Source of the DNA: Spirosoma arboris
GTDB lineage: Bacteria > Bacteroidota > Bacteroidia > Cytophagales > Spirosomataceae
DNA length: 64,000 bases
Assembly: GCF_009754945.1 (NCBI RefSeq)
Contig: NZ_WPIN01000014.1
Coordinates: forward strand, 160,683 to 224,682
Reading direction: 5' to 3'
Under the pieces are notes generated by a model. The model was given only the letters and a program-made list of their open reading frames with translations. It had not been told where the DNA came from and ran no database searches. Positions within the stretch are counted from its first letter, which is position 1; each line of letters opens with the position of its first letter. Positions 37,762 through 46,072 of this stretch are shown here, piece after piece. Made by a program: the position numbers and the translations under genes.

Positions 37762-38937
37762 ATGAAAACTTTAGTTGCCTGCTTGCTTCTACTAGCTTCA
37801 TTACCGCTTGTTAATCAGGCACAGTCTGCTAAAAGAGCAGAAATTAGGGAAATCCAACTGTCGGGCAGTGGCTACGAATTGGGTTTGCAGCATGGTAAAG
37901 TATTGAAAAAAGAAATTGCCGAGTTAGTCGCTAAAATGAAGGCGAACACGACACGAGTTCTCGGCAAAGAGGCTAATCAGGTTATCAACGAATTCATACA
38001 ATATGCCCAGTTTACGGATGCCATTAAGCAATACACGCCTGACCTGTATGAAGAAGTAAAGGGAATTGCAGATGGGTCGGAACAAGCTCTGAACGATATC
38101 ATGGTTTTCAATTTACTGGATGAGTTTTGGGTGTATCAGGACAATCTGGCCAATCATCATTGTAGTGGTGTGGGCGTACCGGCGTCAAATGGTAATCCAG
38201 CTTATATCGCTCAAAATATGGACATTGAGAGCTATACCGACGGCTATCAAATCCTGATTCGTTTATCAAAAACGCCCACACGACCTGAGCAATTCATTTT
38301 GACGCATCCGGGCTGCATCGCTCTGGCTGGGATGAACGAGACAGGGGTTGGTGCCTGCATGAATACGCTCATGCAACTGAAAGCTTCCTCGAAAGGCTTA
38401 CCCGTTGCATTTATAGTAAGGCGTATTCTTGCGAGCACCGACAAAAAAGACCTGCTGAATTTTATTCAGACCGTACCGCATGCTTCTGGCCAAAACTATA
38501 TTATTGGCATCAAAGACGAGGTCTATGATTTTGAGGCTTCTGCCAATAAAGTTGTCCGATTTGACCCTAAAAATGCCAATGGTACGATCTACCACACCAA
38601 TCACCCTCTTGTCAATGACGACGTAAAAGACTGGTTCAAAAAGCCCAGTCTCGCCCCGGAAAAATCAAACAGTCATATTCGGTTAGCGTCTGTTCAGAAC
38701 AGAGTAATGAGAAGCCCAATCGTGAATGATGGACTGATAAAAGAAGCGTTACGCGCTAAGGATGATAAAAATAATCCTGTTTGTCGTGCCCCCAAAAATG
38801 GCGGATTTACATTCGTTTCAATGATCATGACACTAACAGGTACGCCTTTTCTTCAAGTCACGGCAGGGCCACCCGATGAGTCGGAATACAAGCGAGCTGA
38901 ATTTAGCAATCGTGCAATGTCAGCGAAAAACCGATGA
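37762..38937 (+). CDS. C45-type autoproteolytic acyltransferase/hydrolase (exported)
   Basis: 391 residues, signal peptide ending LVNQAQ. The N-terminal segment up to residue 133 is the expected propeptide-like alpha part; C134 in NHHCSGVGVP is the candidate autocatalytic nucleophile, followed by NGNPAYIAQNMD and GMNETGVGACMNTL, typical of the peptidase C45 / acyl-CoA:6-aminopenicillanate acyltransferase family. These enzymes cleave or form amide bonds on acylated amines. It could hydrolyse N-acyl or beta-lactam-like compounds (inference). The operon position is between two other exported hydrolases. Confidence 0.9.
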   Translation: MKTLVACLLLLASLPLVNQAQSAKRAEIREIQLSGSGYELGLQHGKVLKKEIAELVAKMKANTTRVLGKEANQVINEFIQYAQFTDAIKQYTPDLYEEVKGIADGSEQALNDIMVFNLLDEFWVYQDNLANHHCSGVGVPASNGNPAYIAQNMDIESYTDGYQILIRLSKTPTRPEQFILTHPGCIALAGMNETGVGACMNTLMQLKASSKGLPVAFIVRRILASTDKKDLLNFIQTVPHASGQNYIIGIKDEVYDFEASANKVVRFDPKNANGTIYHTNHPLVNDDVKDWFKKPSLAPEKSNSHIRLASVQNRVMRSPIVNDGLIKEALRAKDDKNNPVCRAPKNGGFTFVSMIMTLTGTPFLQVTAGPPDESEYKRAEFSNRAMSAKNR

Positions 38938-38980
38938 AAGCGGTATTCGGAGGACTGAGTGGCCAATAAAAATTAGAAAA

Positions 38981-39046
38981 ATGGAAAAGGCATACAAATA
39001 CCTTGGCTATTATTTGCTGCTATTTATTCCTTTGCCCACGCCATAG
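38981..39046 (+). pseudogene. Possible truncated membrane-protein start (21 codons)
   Basis: ATG 38981 to TAG 39044-39046 encodes MEKAYKYLGYYLLLFIPLPT. The pattern of a basic/aromatic N-terminus with a hydrophobic stretch is typical of the first TM helix of Bacteroidota membrane proteins, but the frame stops after 21 residues. It is probably a remnant of a deleted gene in the gap between two hydrolases; chance cannot be excluded. Confidence 0.3.
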
Positions 39047-39060
39047 TATAAAAACTACTC

Positions 39061-39966
39061 ATGAACAGAACGATTACTTTACTCGCATTGCTTCTCCAGT
39101 TTTTGTTTGCACAGGCCCAAACAAAAATTATTGACATGCACATTCATTCCTACACCGATAGTGACTTTGGTGGACGGGAGCCAGCTACCGATTATTATGG
39201 ACATAAAGGTTCCGTAAATGCGGAAGCACACCGGGTAGCCACCTTTGCTGCATTCAAAAAATACAATATCGTAAAAGCAATGGTAAGCGGTAATCCAGAA
39301 AGTGTAGAGAACTGGGTGGCTAAAGACAGTGACCATCGTATCATCAGGGGCATTTTAATATATTCTGCCCATGATTACGGGATGGATAGTGTACGTTTTG
39401 AGCAACTGATCAAGGACAAAAAAATTGAAGTTTTTGGCGAAGTGGGGGCTTATTATGGCGGTACTACTCTCAACGACGCTTCTTGGCAGCCTTATTTACG
39501 CATCTGTGAGAAATATGATATTCCTGTAGCCCTTCATACCGGTGGCGGTGATCCAGGCGGCACCGGCTCCTGGTCACCCAGGGCACGTCTTACCTTAGGC
39601 GATCCTTACCTGATAGAAGATGTGCTTGTCAAGTATCCTAAGCTTCGGATTTATATCATGCATTCTGGCGAAGACTGGCATGAACATGCGCTTAGGCTGA
39701 TGGCTTATTATCCCCAATTGTATTCCGATTTAGGAGCCATGTTATGGGTTGAACCGCTAAGCCAGCGATATGTTACTGACTTTTTGAGAAATGCCAAACA
39801 GGCGGGCTATTTAAACCGAGTCATGTTCGGTTCTGACCAGATGATCTGGCCCTATGCCATTGAAAAATCTATTCACTTTCTGAATAGCCTGCCTTTCCTG
39901 ACTAAGCATGACAAAGAGAATATACTTTATAACAATGCCATGCGATTTTTATGGCGTGGCCAGTGA
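39061..39966 (+). CDS. Exported amidohydrolase (PF04909-type)
   Basis: 301 residues. Signal peptide MNRTITLLALLLQFLFAQAQ; metal ligands HIH at 27-29 in DMHIHSYTD; further His in VALHTGGGD and IYIMHSGEDWHEH; terminal Asp in FGSDQMIWP. This matches the amidohydrolase_2 (ACMSD-like) type that includes hydrolases and decarboxylases. Third in the run of exported hydrolases; substrate not assignable. Confidence 0.9.
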   Translation: MNRTITLLALLLQFLFAQAQTKIIDMHIHSYTDSDFGGREPATDYYGHKGSVNAEAHRVATFAAFKKYNIVKAMVSGNPESVENWVAKDSDHRIIRGILIYSAHDYGMDSVRFEQLIKDKKIEVFGEVGAYYGGTTLNDASWQPYLRICEKYDIPVALHTGGGDPGGTGSWSPRARLTLGDPYLIEDVLVKYPKLRIYIMHSGEDWHEHALRLMAYYPQLYSDLGAMLWVEPLSQRYVTDFLRNAKQAGYLNRVMFGSDQMIWPYAIEKSIHFLNSLPFLTKHDKENILYNNAMRFLWRGQ

Positions 39967-40181
39967 ATTGCTTTTTGAAAAAACTGTAGACATGATATCG
40001 TCACCAATTATCTATAGTTGGTGCTGGCTAACAACCAAGTCGTCAAGCTAACTGAACCATGTTGAGTCATGAATTAAAACGGACGAAAAGACGCGTATCA
40101 CTTTCTGCAAAAGCAATGAATCCATTTATAGCCTACATTCTGATCATCAATTTCAATAAATAGTACTTATTCTACCTGTCT

Positions 40182-41474
40182 ATGAAAAATGCACTACTTG
40201 GTTGTCTAATTCTGACTTCATCGTTGGCTATTGCCCAGATAAAGACAAACAATCTGAAAATCAATCAGCAACGGATTCAGACTCGGCTACTGGAACTATC
40301 AAAATTTGGAGAACTCCCCAACGGTGGAATAGGGCGGGTGGCGTATAGCAAGGCCGATCAGGAAGGCCGGGCCTACTTTATAGGGCTGATGAAAAAAGCC
40401 GGACTCGACGTAACGATTGACTTCGCGGGCAATCTCATTGGCCGACGAAAAGGGAAAAATCCAGCCTTGAAACCCATCGCCTTTGGATCGCACATCGATA
40501 GTGTACCGAATGGAGGCAATTACGACGGCCCCGTTGGTTCAATTAGCGGACTGGAACTGATTGAGACGCTTAACGAAAATAACATCGTTACCGAACACCC
40601 TCTGGAGCTGATCATTTTTGCCAATGAAGAAGGTGGTACGGTCGGTAGTGGCGCCCTAATTGGTAAAATCACCCCAGCTGCATTGAAATCGGTGACCCAA
40701 AGCGGGCTGACGATAGCCGACGGTATTCGGGCTATTGGCGGAAATCCAGATAGCCTCAGTAAAGTAGTTCGAAAAAAAGGCGATGTGGCTGCCTTTATTG
40801 AACTGCACATTGAGCAAGGTGGCATCTTAATGACCGAAAATCTACAGATCGGTGTGGTCGAAGGGATTGTCGGGATTGAACACTGGGATGCAACGGTTGA
40901 AGGAGTGCCCAATCATGCTGGTACAACGCCTATGAATAGCCGACGCGATGCGCTACTGGCGGCTGCAAAACTGATTGTTGCCTTGAATGAGGTGATAACA
41001 AGCCATGAAGGCCGACAAGTGGGGACTATTGGTAAAATTGTGGCCGAGCCTGGTGCGTATAATGTTATTCCGGGAAAGGTGATTCTAGGGGTGGAAATCA
41101 GGGATTTATCGCATGATAAAATCTGGAAGTTATTTCATGAAGTAGAAGCAAAAGCCAAGGAAATTGCCAAAGCCTCAGAAACGACGATCACATTTACGCA
41201 GTCTTCCATAGGAGTAACCCCTGCCCTTACGGCTAAACCGATTCAGGACAAAATCATCAGTGCAGCCAAAGCAATGGGCTTTTCGTACCGCTATATGCAA
41301 AGTGGGGCCGGGCATGATTCGCAGGAAATGGCGCAAATCGCACCGGTGGGCATGATTTTTATCCCCAGTGTAGGTGGTATCAGCCACTCACCCAAAGAAT
41401 TCTCAAAAGGGGTTGATATTGGCAATGGGGCCAATGTGTTACTGCAAACGTTGTTAGCGCTTGATCGGGAGTGA
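40182..41474 (+). CDS. Exported M20 hydantoinase/carbamoylase-type amidase
   Basis: 430 residues, signal peptide ending SLAIAQ. Binuclear zinc ligands are in GSHIDSVPNGG with NYDGPVG, ANEEGGT, and ELHIEQG; the dimerisation lid has PNHAGTTPMN; the last ligand is in SGAGHDSQEMAQI. This is the Zn-dependent hydantoinase/carbamoylase family (N-carbamoyl-amino acid hydrolase, allantoate amidohydrolase-like). Members are normally cytoplasmic; the signal peptide here is noteworthy. It closes the four-gene hydrolase run. Confidence 0.93.
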   Translation: MKNALLGCLILTSSLAIAQIKTNNLKINQQRIQTRLLELSKFGELPNGGIGRVAYSKADQEGRAYFIGLMKKAGLDVTIDFAGNLIGRRKGKNPALKPIAFGSHIDSVPNGGNYDGPVGSISGLELIETLNENNIVTEHPLELIIFANEEGGTVGSGALIGKITPAALKSVTQSGLTIADGIRAIGGNPDSLSKVVRKKGDVAAFIELHIEQGGILMTENLQIGVVEGIVGIEHWDATVEGVPNHAGTTPMNSRRDALLAAAKLIVALNEVITSHEGRQVGTIGKIVAEPGAYNVIPGKVILGVEIRDLSHDKIWKLFHEVEAKAKEIAKASETTITFTQSSIGVTPALTAKPIQDKIISAAKAMGFSYRYMQSGAGHDSQEMAQIAPVGMIFIPSVGGISHSPKEFSKGVDIGNGANVLLQTLLALDRE

Positions 41475-41534
41475 AACCTGAAAAAATCGGGAAATTATCA
41501 GCTACCAAATCAGTTTTCTGTATGAGTTAACTGA

Positions 41535-42560
41535 CACAACTGCCCGATAAACTATGATGTCGAACTGCCTCAGCCACGCCAGGGTGCCTTGGGTTACCTC
41601 GAATATAGCTTTCTGGCTACTGCTGGCAATTTAGCTGACAACAGTAATTCGGGACCGATTCAGAACGGTATAGGCAAACAGGACTGGACCAACTTCAATG
41701 AGGCTGACGATTATTCGTACGCCAACAATGGCAGTTATACTAAAAACAGTCGAATTACCGCCTATCGAAATGGCATGCTGATCTGGGGTACCGAACCTGC
41801 TACTGTCAATACGGTGCAGAGCCTGAAGATTTCGACCGAGAATAAAAGTTCGACCACGACCAATTCGATCAGTACATACTTGCAACTCAACAATGTGGGT
41901 AACGTACCAGTCAATTATAGTGATCTGAAAGTGCGTTACTACTTCACCTCGGACGGTACACCCTCACTGAATTTCTATCTGGATTATGCCATGCTGGGCA
42001 ATAGTAACGTGAAAGGCCAGTTTATAAAGATCAATCCACCCTTGGCCAATGCCGATACGTATCTGGAAATCACATTTCCCAATCTGAGCAAGCTGTATCC
42101 CTTGAGTGGTATAGGCAACATTCAGTATCGAATTGCTAAGCAGGACTGGAGCAATTTCAATCAGAGCAATGACTATTCGTATCATAATGGCAGTAGTCCG
42201 ATGAGTGAAAACAATCGGGTGGTAGTGTATCTGGCGAGTCAGCGGGTGTACGGCACCGAACCTGGTGCGGGTGCCCGAGTCGGAACGGAGTTGACTGAGC
42301 CCAACCTGAGCGTGACGGTATTAGGTAACCCGGTTCGGGGTACTGAATTGGCTGTTGAAGTTCGTGGCGCCGAAAGCCAACCACTACGCTTTCAACTGAC
42401 AGATTTACAGGGAAAAGTAGTAAGTGAGCGCTTGCTGGAGGTGGCTGGATCGGTAGAACAACAGCGCCTGGTGGTGAGTGAAGGGGTGAATGGCTTGCTA
42501 CTGTTGCAGGTGAGTACGCCCATCCAGCGTCAAATTGTGAAGGTGCTTCTGGAGAAATAG
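41535..42560 (+). pseudogene. 3' remnant of a CBM3-containing T9SS cargo protein
   Basis: The frame opens at 41535 right after an in-frame TGA, has no signal peptide, and begins in the middle of a carbohydrate-binding module (GYLEYSFLATAGNL; GIGKQDWTNFNEADDYSY). A second, complete CBM3-like module follows (SISTYLQLNNVGNVPVNYSD to KQDWSNFNQSNDYSYHN), then a T9SS type-A sorting domain (LSVTVLGNPVRGTE; FQLTDLQGKV; LLLLQVSTPIQRQIVKVLLEK). CBM3 modules bind crystalline cellulose; full proteins carry a signal peptide and usually a GH domain upstream. Both are missing, so the gene was probably truncated by deletion. The TTG at 41589 could still start a protein but without export signal. Confidence 0.75.
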
Positions 42561-42589
42561 TGAATGCTCGTTTGCCGTTAATTAATAAA

Positions 42590-42642
42590 ATAGCTTAAAC
42601 AAACAAAGGCGGACCAGAGCCGTCTTTGTTTGTTTAAGCTAT
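42590..42642. terminator. Convergent 23-bp hairpin terminator
   Basis: Arm 42590-42612 pairs with 42620-42642 (ATAGCTTAAAC..GGCGG) with one G-U. It is 7 nt after the first arm and lies between the convergent CBM3 remnant and OmpP1 gene; the T-rich right arm suits the plus strand and A-rich left arm the minus strand. Confidence 0.8.
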
Positions 42643-42652
42643 AAAGACTTTG

Positions 42653-44233
42653 TTAGAAAAACACACCCAGCGACAACATCAGATTGGCGCTACGATTGTT
42701 GGTCGCAACTGTCGGCGTATCCGCACTGTTGGGCAATTCGAAGGGCGAGTAGCCTGATTTGTATGTTAGGTAAGAACCTGATACGTCAGCAAAAAAACGA
42801 TCGTTTCGTACGCCCAATCCAGCGGAGAGCAGCAATTTAGATCGGTCGGCTTTGGCTACCCGATCCAGATCAACTTTATAGGCACTGGGCAAATAAGCAA
42901 CCCCTGCCCGTAGGCGAAGTAATCCCGCTCGGATTTCGGCACCTGCCCGTACATTGACCACGTTTTGATAGGTTTCCTGAACAAACCGCTTCACATCATT
43001 TCTGAAATCGATGTTATCCTGTTGATTGGTGAAGGAAGAGGTGCGCACCCGCATGCCCTGATAATTCACGTACTCCGCAGTTGCAGTCAGGAAGCCAATT
43101 TTGCCATTTCCAATAAAGTAAGTGGCACCACCAGACGCCCGTAAGGGTGTTTGCAGTGAATAGGTGAAATCATTGGATGGATCAACCACATCCACATAAT
43201 TTGTTGTCAGGTGAAGATTAGGATCTTTGGCCACCGCCGACAAGGTTTGGCTAAACGTTTCATTGGCACTACTGAACGTGGGTGAAATGAACGTAGCACC
43301 AATCTGTAGTTGGGGAATTAGTTTATAGATTACCCCCAGCGATGCGTTTATCCCACTCCCAGTTATGTTTAGACCATTTGTCTGTCCATAGTTTGCAAAA
43401 GTTTTTCCATTCACGGGGGTTTCCAGGAATATAACTTCCGATGTATATTTTAGGTGAGTCAGGGCAATTGAGCCACCAATATAAAGTTTGTCATCTAAGT
43501 TGCCTGAATAGGCCAGTGTCCATTGTGAATGCGCACCCGACCGGTTGATGGTTGAGCGCTGATCTTTTTGGGTAGTGGCATCATAGCGTGTATAAGGCGG
43601 CCCTGAGTAACTCGGTGTTGTTGTTGTGGTAGGATTGATCAGATACAATCCATAAGCAGCAGCCTCTTTAAAATCAGCCTGTCGGTCATTTGGATAAAAT
43701 CCGTTAATTAGCTCGGTTTCACTATACTGAGCCGAATTGGCCGAATTAATATACGTCTGCGCAATGGATGAATTTGGGTTGTTATTTAACCCGCGTGCAT
43801 CTATGTAATCGAAGAAATTGGTTGACTGTGAATAACCAACACCAAAAGAGGTCCGACGCCAACGACTGCTACCGTTAACTTTACCGGGTAAAATAAGGCT
43901 CAATTGGCCAATACTGACTTTGCCACCGCTGCCTGTTGTCTGTTGCCCTAAAAACGTACTTTGATTATTGGCCGATGTAAACATTGGACTAATGCTCAAC
44001 TCAGACCGGTTGTAAAAGGCTAATCCCGCCGGGTTACCCGACAGGTTACTGGCATCACCACCCAGAGCAGCGTGGTTACCACCAATGCCTCGAAAGCGGG
44101 CCGTACCATTCTGACTAAAATCAGAATAACGGAAAGCATCGTCAGCATAATCAAAAGCTGCTCCCTGACTAAAGGCCAGGTGAGATGCGACTACAAAGGC
44201 TACTGTAAAAAAGGAATGTTTAGTCATATTCAT
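42653..44233 (-). CDS. OmpP1/FadL-like outer-membrane transport protein
   Basis: 526 residues, signal peptide ending HLAFSQ. The conserved hatch-like N-terminal motif ARFRGIGGNHAALGGDASNLSG..NPAGLAFY is typical of the OmpP1/FadL/TodX barrel family in Bacteroidota; the C-terminus SANLMLSLGVFF ends in Phe for BAM recognition. It probably moves hydrophobic molecules across the outer membrane. Single gene. Confidence 0.92.
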   Translation of the reverse strand: MNMTKHSFFTVAFVVASHLAFSQGAAFDYADDAFRYSDFSQNGTARFRGIGGNHAALGGDASNLSGNPAGLAFYNRSELSISPMFTSANNQSTFLGQQTTGSGGKVSIGQLSLILPGKVNGSSRWRRTSFGVGYSQSTNFFDYIDARGLNNNPNSSIAQTYINSANSAQYSETELINGFYPNDRQADFKEAAAYGLYLINPTTTTTPSYSGPPYTRYDATTQKDQRSTINRSGAHSQWTLAYSGNLDDKLYIGGSIALTHLKYTSEVIFLETPVNGKTFANYGQTNGLNITGSGINASLGVIYKLIPQLQIGATFISPTFSSANETFSQTLSAVAKDPNLHLTTNYVDVVDPSNDFTYSLQTPLRASGGATYFIGNGKIGFLTATAEYVNYQGMRVRTSSFTNQQDNIDFRNDVKRFVQETYQNVVNVRAGAEIRAGLLRLRAGVAYLPSAYKVDLDRVAKADRSKLLLSAGLGVRNDRFFADVSGSYLTYKSGYSPFELPNSADTPTVATNNRSANLMLSLGVFF

Positions 44234-44300
44234 AAAGCTTTATAAAGCGATTGGTGGAATGCGCTATGTATGCCGGGGCGCTGGTTATAGATTATTAGGC

Positions 44301-44358
44301 TATTGAGTTAGTAAGTTAGTGATATACAATGCACTGGATATAGCCTACTAACTCAATA
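44301..44358. repeat. Imperfect hairpin in the OmpP1 upstream gap
   Basis: TATTGAGTTAGTA (44301-44313) pairs with TACTAACTCAATA (44346-44358), 13 bp, with a 32-nt loop. The left side repeats GTTAGT. It belongs to the class of low-complexity intergenic hairpins in this window. Confidence 0.6.
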
Positions 44359-44449
44359 CCTGTAACCAACTTCCCTTTAGAACAGATAAACGAATAAACG
44401 TTTAATTGTCTTGTTATAAATACATAGGTGGCACAACACATACAAAACG

Positions 44450-44486
44450 AAAATCCCCGCTAATTGTCCTAACTAGCGGGGATTTT
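44450..44486 (-). terminator. Terminator of the Gly/Ser/Tyr-rich lipoprotein gene
   Basis: A perfect 13-bp stem AAAATCCCCGCTA (44450-44462) / TAGCGGGGATTTT (44474-44486). It lies 21 nt past the lipoprotein stop. Confidence 0.8.
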
Positions 44487-44507
44487 TTATTTATAATTTA
44501 ATAAATG

Positions 44508-45836
44508 TTAGCGTGGACCACGGCCGCCACCGCCTGAGTGACCACCACCACCGGAGAAGCCGCCACCCCCCGAACTAGGGGCACTATAGCTTGGCGTACT
44601 AAAACTACGGCTTGGCGCGCTATAGCTGGGTTGTTGATAGCTTGGCTGATAGCTGCTCCGGCCACCCTGACTGCTTTGATAGGAGGGTTGTTGGTAGCTT
44701 GGCTGATAGCTGCTTCGACTTCCACCACTGTTGCTGTTGCTATAGCTGGAACCACTAGTCGATGGTGTGTAGCTACCCCGGCTGCTCTCCCGTGGGCGAG
44801 CGTAGTAATCGCTGTTACTGGTGCCTGAATTGCTGTTATAAGAGGGTGCTGCCGTGCTGGTGCTTGTTCGGCCATTGCTATTCGAGCTGTTATCGTAGTA
44901 ATAACTACCCCGATTGCTGCCACTGCTGGGGCGAGCGTAGTAGCTATCACTTCTCGATGTAGAACCTGTGCTGGCACTTGTACGACCTCCATTTGGATTG
45001 TACGTACGGGCTGAGTTATCGAAAGGGGATGAATAACGACCCGATGAGCGATCACTGGTTCTGGCGTACGTCCGAGTACGATATGGATCGGCTCCCGTTA
45101 CGTAAGCATTATTGATGTACGAGCCTCCATAATAACCTCCTCCGTAAAAGGGAGAATAAAATGGGCTGTAATAACCGCCATAGCCATACGCATATGAACT
45201 ATAGAAGGGGTCATAAAATGAACCATAGCCGAATGGGCTGTATGCAAAGGCACTGCCATATCCAAATGGTGAGTAGAACGGACTTCCGAAGCCCATACCA
45301 AAGCTGTTGTAACCATAACCTCCATAGCCTCCAAAAGCACCCATGCCTAAGCCAAGGCCCAGGCCACTATAGAAGCCGGTATTGTTGAAACCCCAGCGAT
45401 TCCAGCTATAAGCTGAGGTCGTAGCGGCATTGTAGCCATTCACGAAGCCTGAGTTATAGGCATTCGTTCCGGTATCGTTCCAGCCCGGATCAGGCGAAAG
45501 CCCCCGATTTAGTTTACGGGCGCTCAATTCGGTATAATACTCATCCGTGTTGCTGGTTCCGTTTGTACCGTATTGCTGATCGTCCACATAATCGGGATTG
45601 GCATTCCGAAGAGAGCGTTGCTGCTGGCGGTCGTAACGTTGCAGAGATCGGCTTGATTGCTGACCGCTGTAACTATCCGACTGCCGATTGCTGGCATATA
45701 CGGGCGCGTTACCAGAAACACCATACAGATCATCCGCTTCACTGGTGTTCTGCGCAGTTTGACGGCTGGAAGTACACCCCCAGATACTAAGCAGAGCGGC
45801 CAACGTCAGGTAAGAATATAGTCGTTGCGTTTTCAT
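44508..45836 (-). CDS. Low-complexity Gly/Ser/Tyr-rich lipoprotein
   Basis: 442 residues, lipoprotein signal ending SIWGC. Residues about 130-240 are a Gly/Tyr/Phe-rich region (YGGYGYNSFGMGF, YSPFGYG repeats), about 260-430 Ser/Tyr/Arg-rich with QPSYQQPSY repeats, ending in a Gly/His/Arg tail (GGGGHSGGGGRGPR). The composition resembles intrinsically disordered, prion-like proteins. No enzyme domain is seen. An overlapping minus-strand 185-codon frame (44498-45055) is a composition artefact. Probably a surface or envelope structural protein (inference). Confidence 0.8.
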   Translation of the reverse strand: MKTQRLYSYLTLAALLSIWGCTSSRQTAQNTSEADDLYGVSGNAPVYASNRQSDSYSGQQSSRSLQRYDRQQQRSLRNANPDYVDDQQYGTNGTSNTDEYYTELSARKLNRGLSPDPGWNDTGTNAYNSGFVNGYNAATTSAYSWNRWGFNNTGFYSGLGLGLGMGAFGGYGGYGYNSFGMGFGSPFYSPFGYGSAFAYSPFGYGSFYDPFYSSYAYGYGGYYSPFYSPFYGGGYYGGSYINNAYVTGADPYRTRTYARTSDRSSGRYSSPFDNSARTYNPNGGRTSASTGSTSRSDSYYARPSSGSNRGSYYYDNSSNSNGRTSTSTAAPSYNSNSGTSNSDYYARPRESSRGSYTPSTSGSSYSNSNSGGSRSSYQPSYQQPSYQSSQGGRSSYQPSYQQPSYSAPSRSFSTPSYSAPSSGGGGFSGGGGHSGGGGRGPR

Positions 45837-45907
45837 TTGGCAAGGGAATTAAAGTAACAAAGTGTCATATAAACTGCCATTTCAATATATAACACTGGAA
45901 TGACGGG

Positions 45908-45942
45908 TTTGATTACAAAAATAGAGTAAAAACCTATCTTTG
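45908..45942 (+). promoter_or_regulatory. Bacteroidota-type promoter of proS
   Basis: TTTG (45908-45911) and TATCTTTG (45935-45942) are spaced by 23 nt, close to the -33/-7 consensus TTTG-N(19-23)-TAnnTTTG. Transcription would start near 45950, 120 nt before the proS ATG. Confidence 0.6.
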
Positions 45943-46072
45943 CAAGTTATCTTTTAGTTAGATTCCATTTTATACATAAAGGTTTAATCCGTCTTAAAAA
46001 AAAAGTTAAGAATAGTTAAATATGGTCAGGACAATCCCTGACTACCCTTAATCATTCCTGACGAGTGAAAAC

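Noticed and set aside
44498..45055. 185-codon frame in the Gly/Ser-rich lipoprotein
   Set aside because: It is a composition-driven shadow with no protein-like profile.
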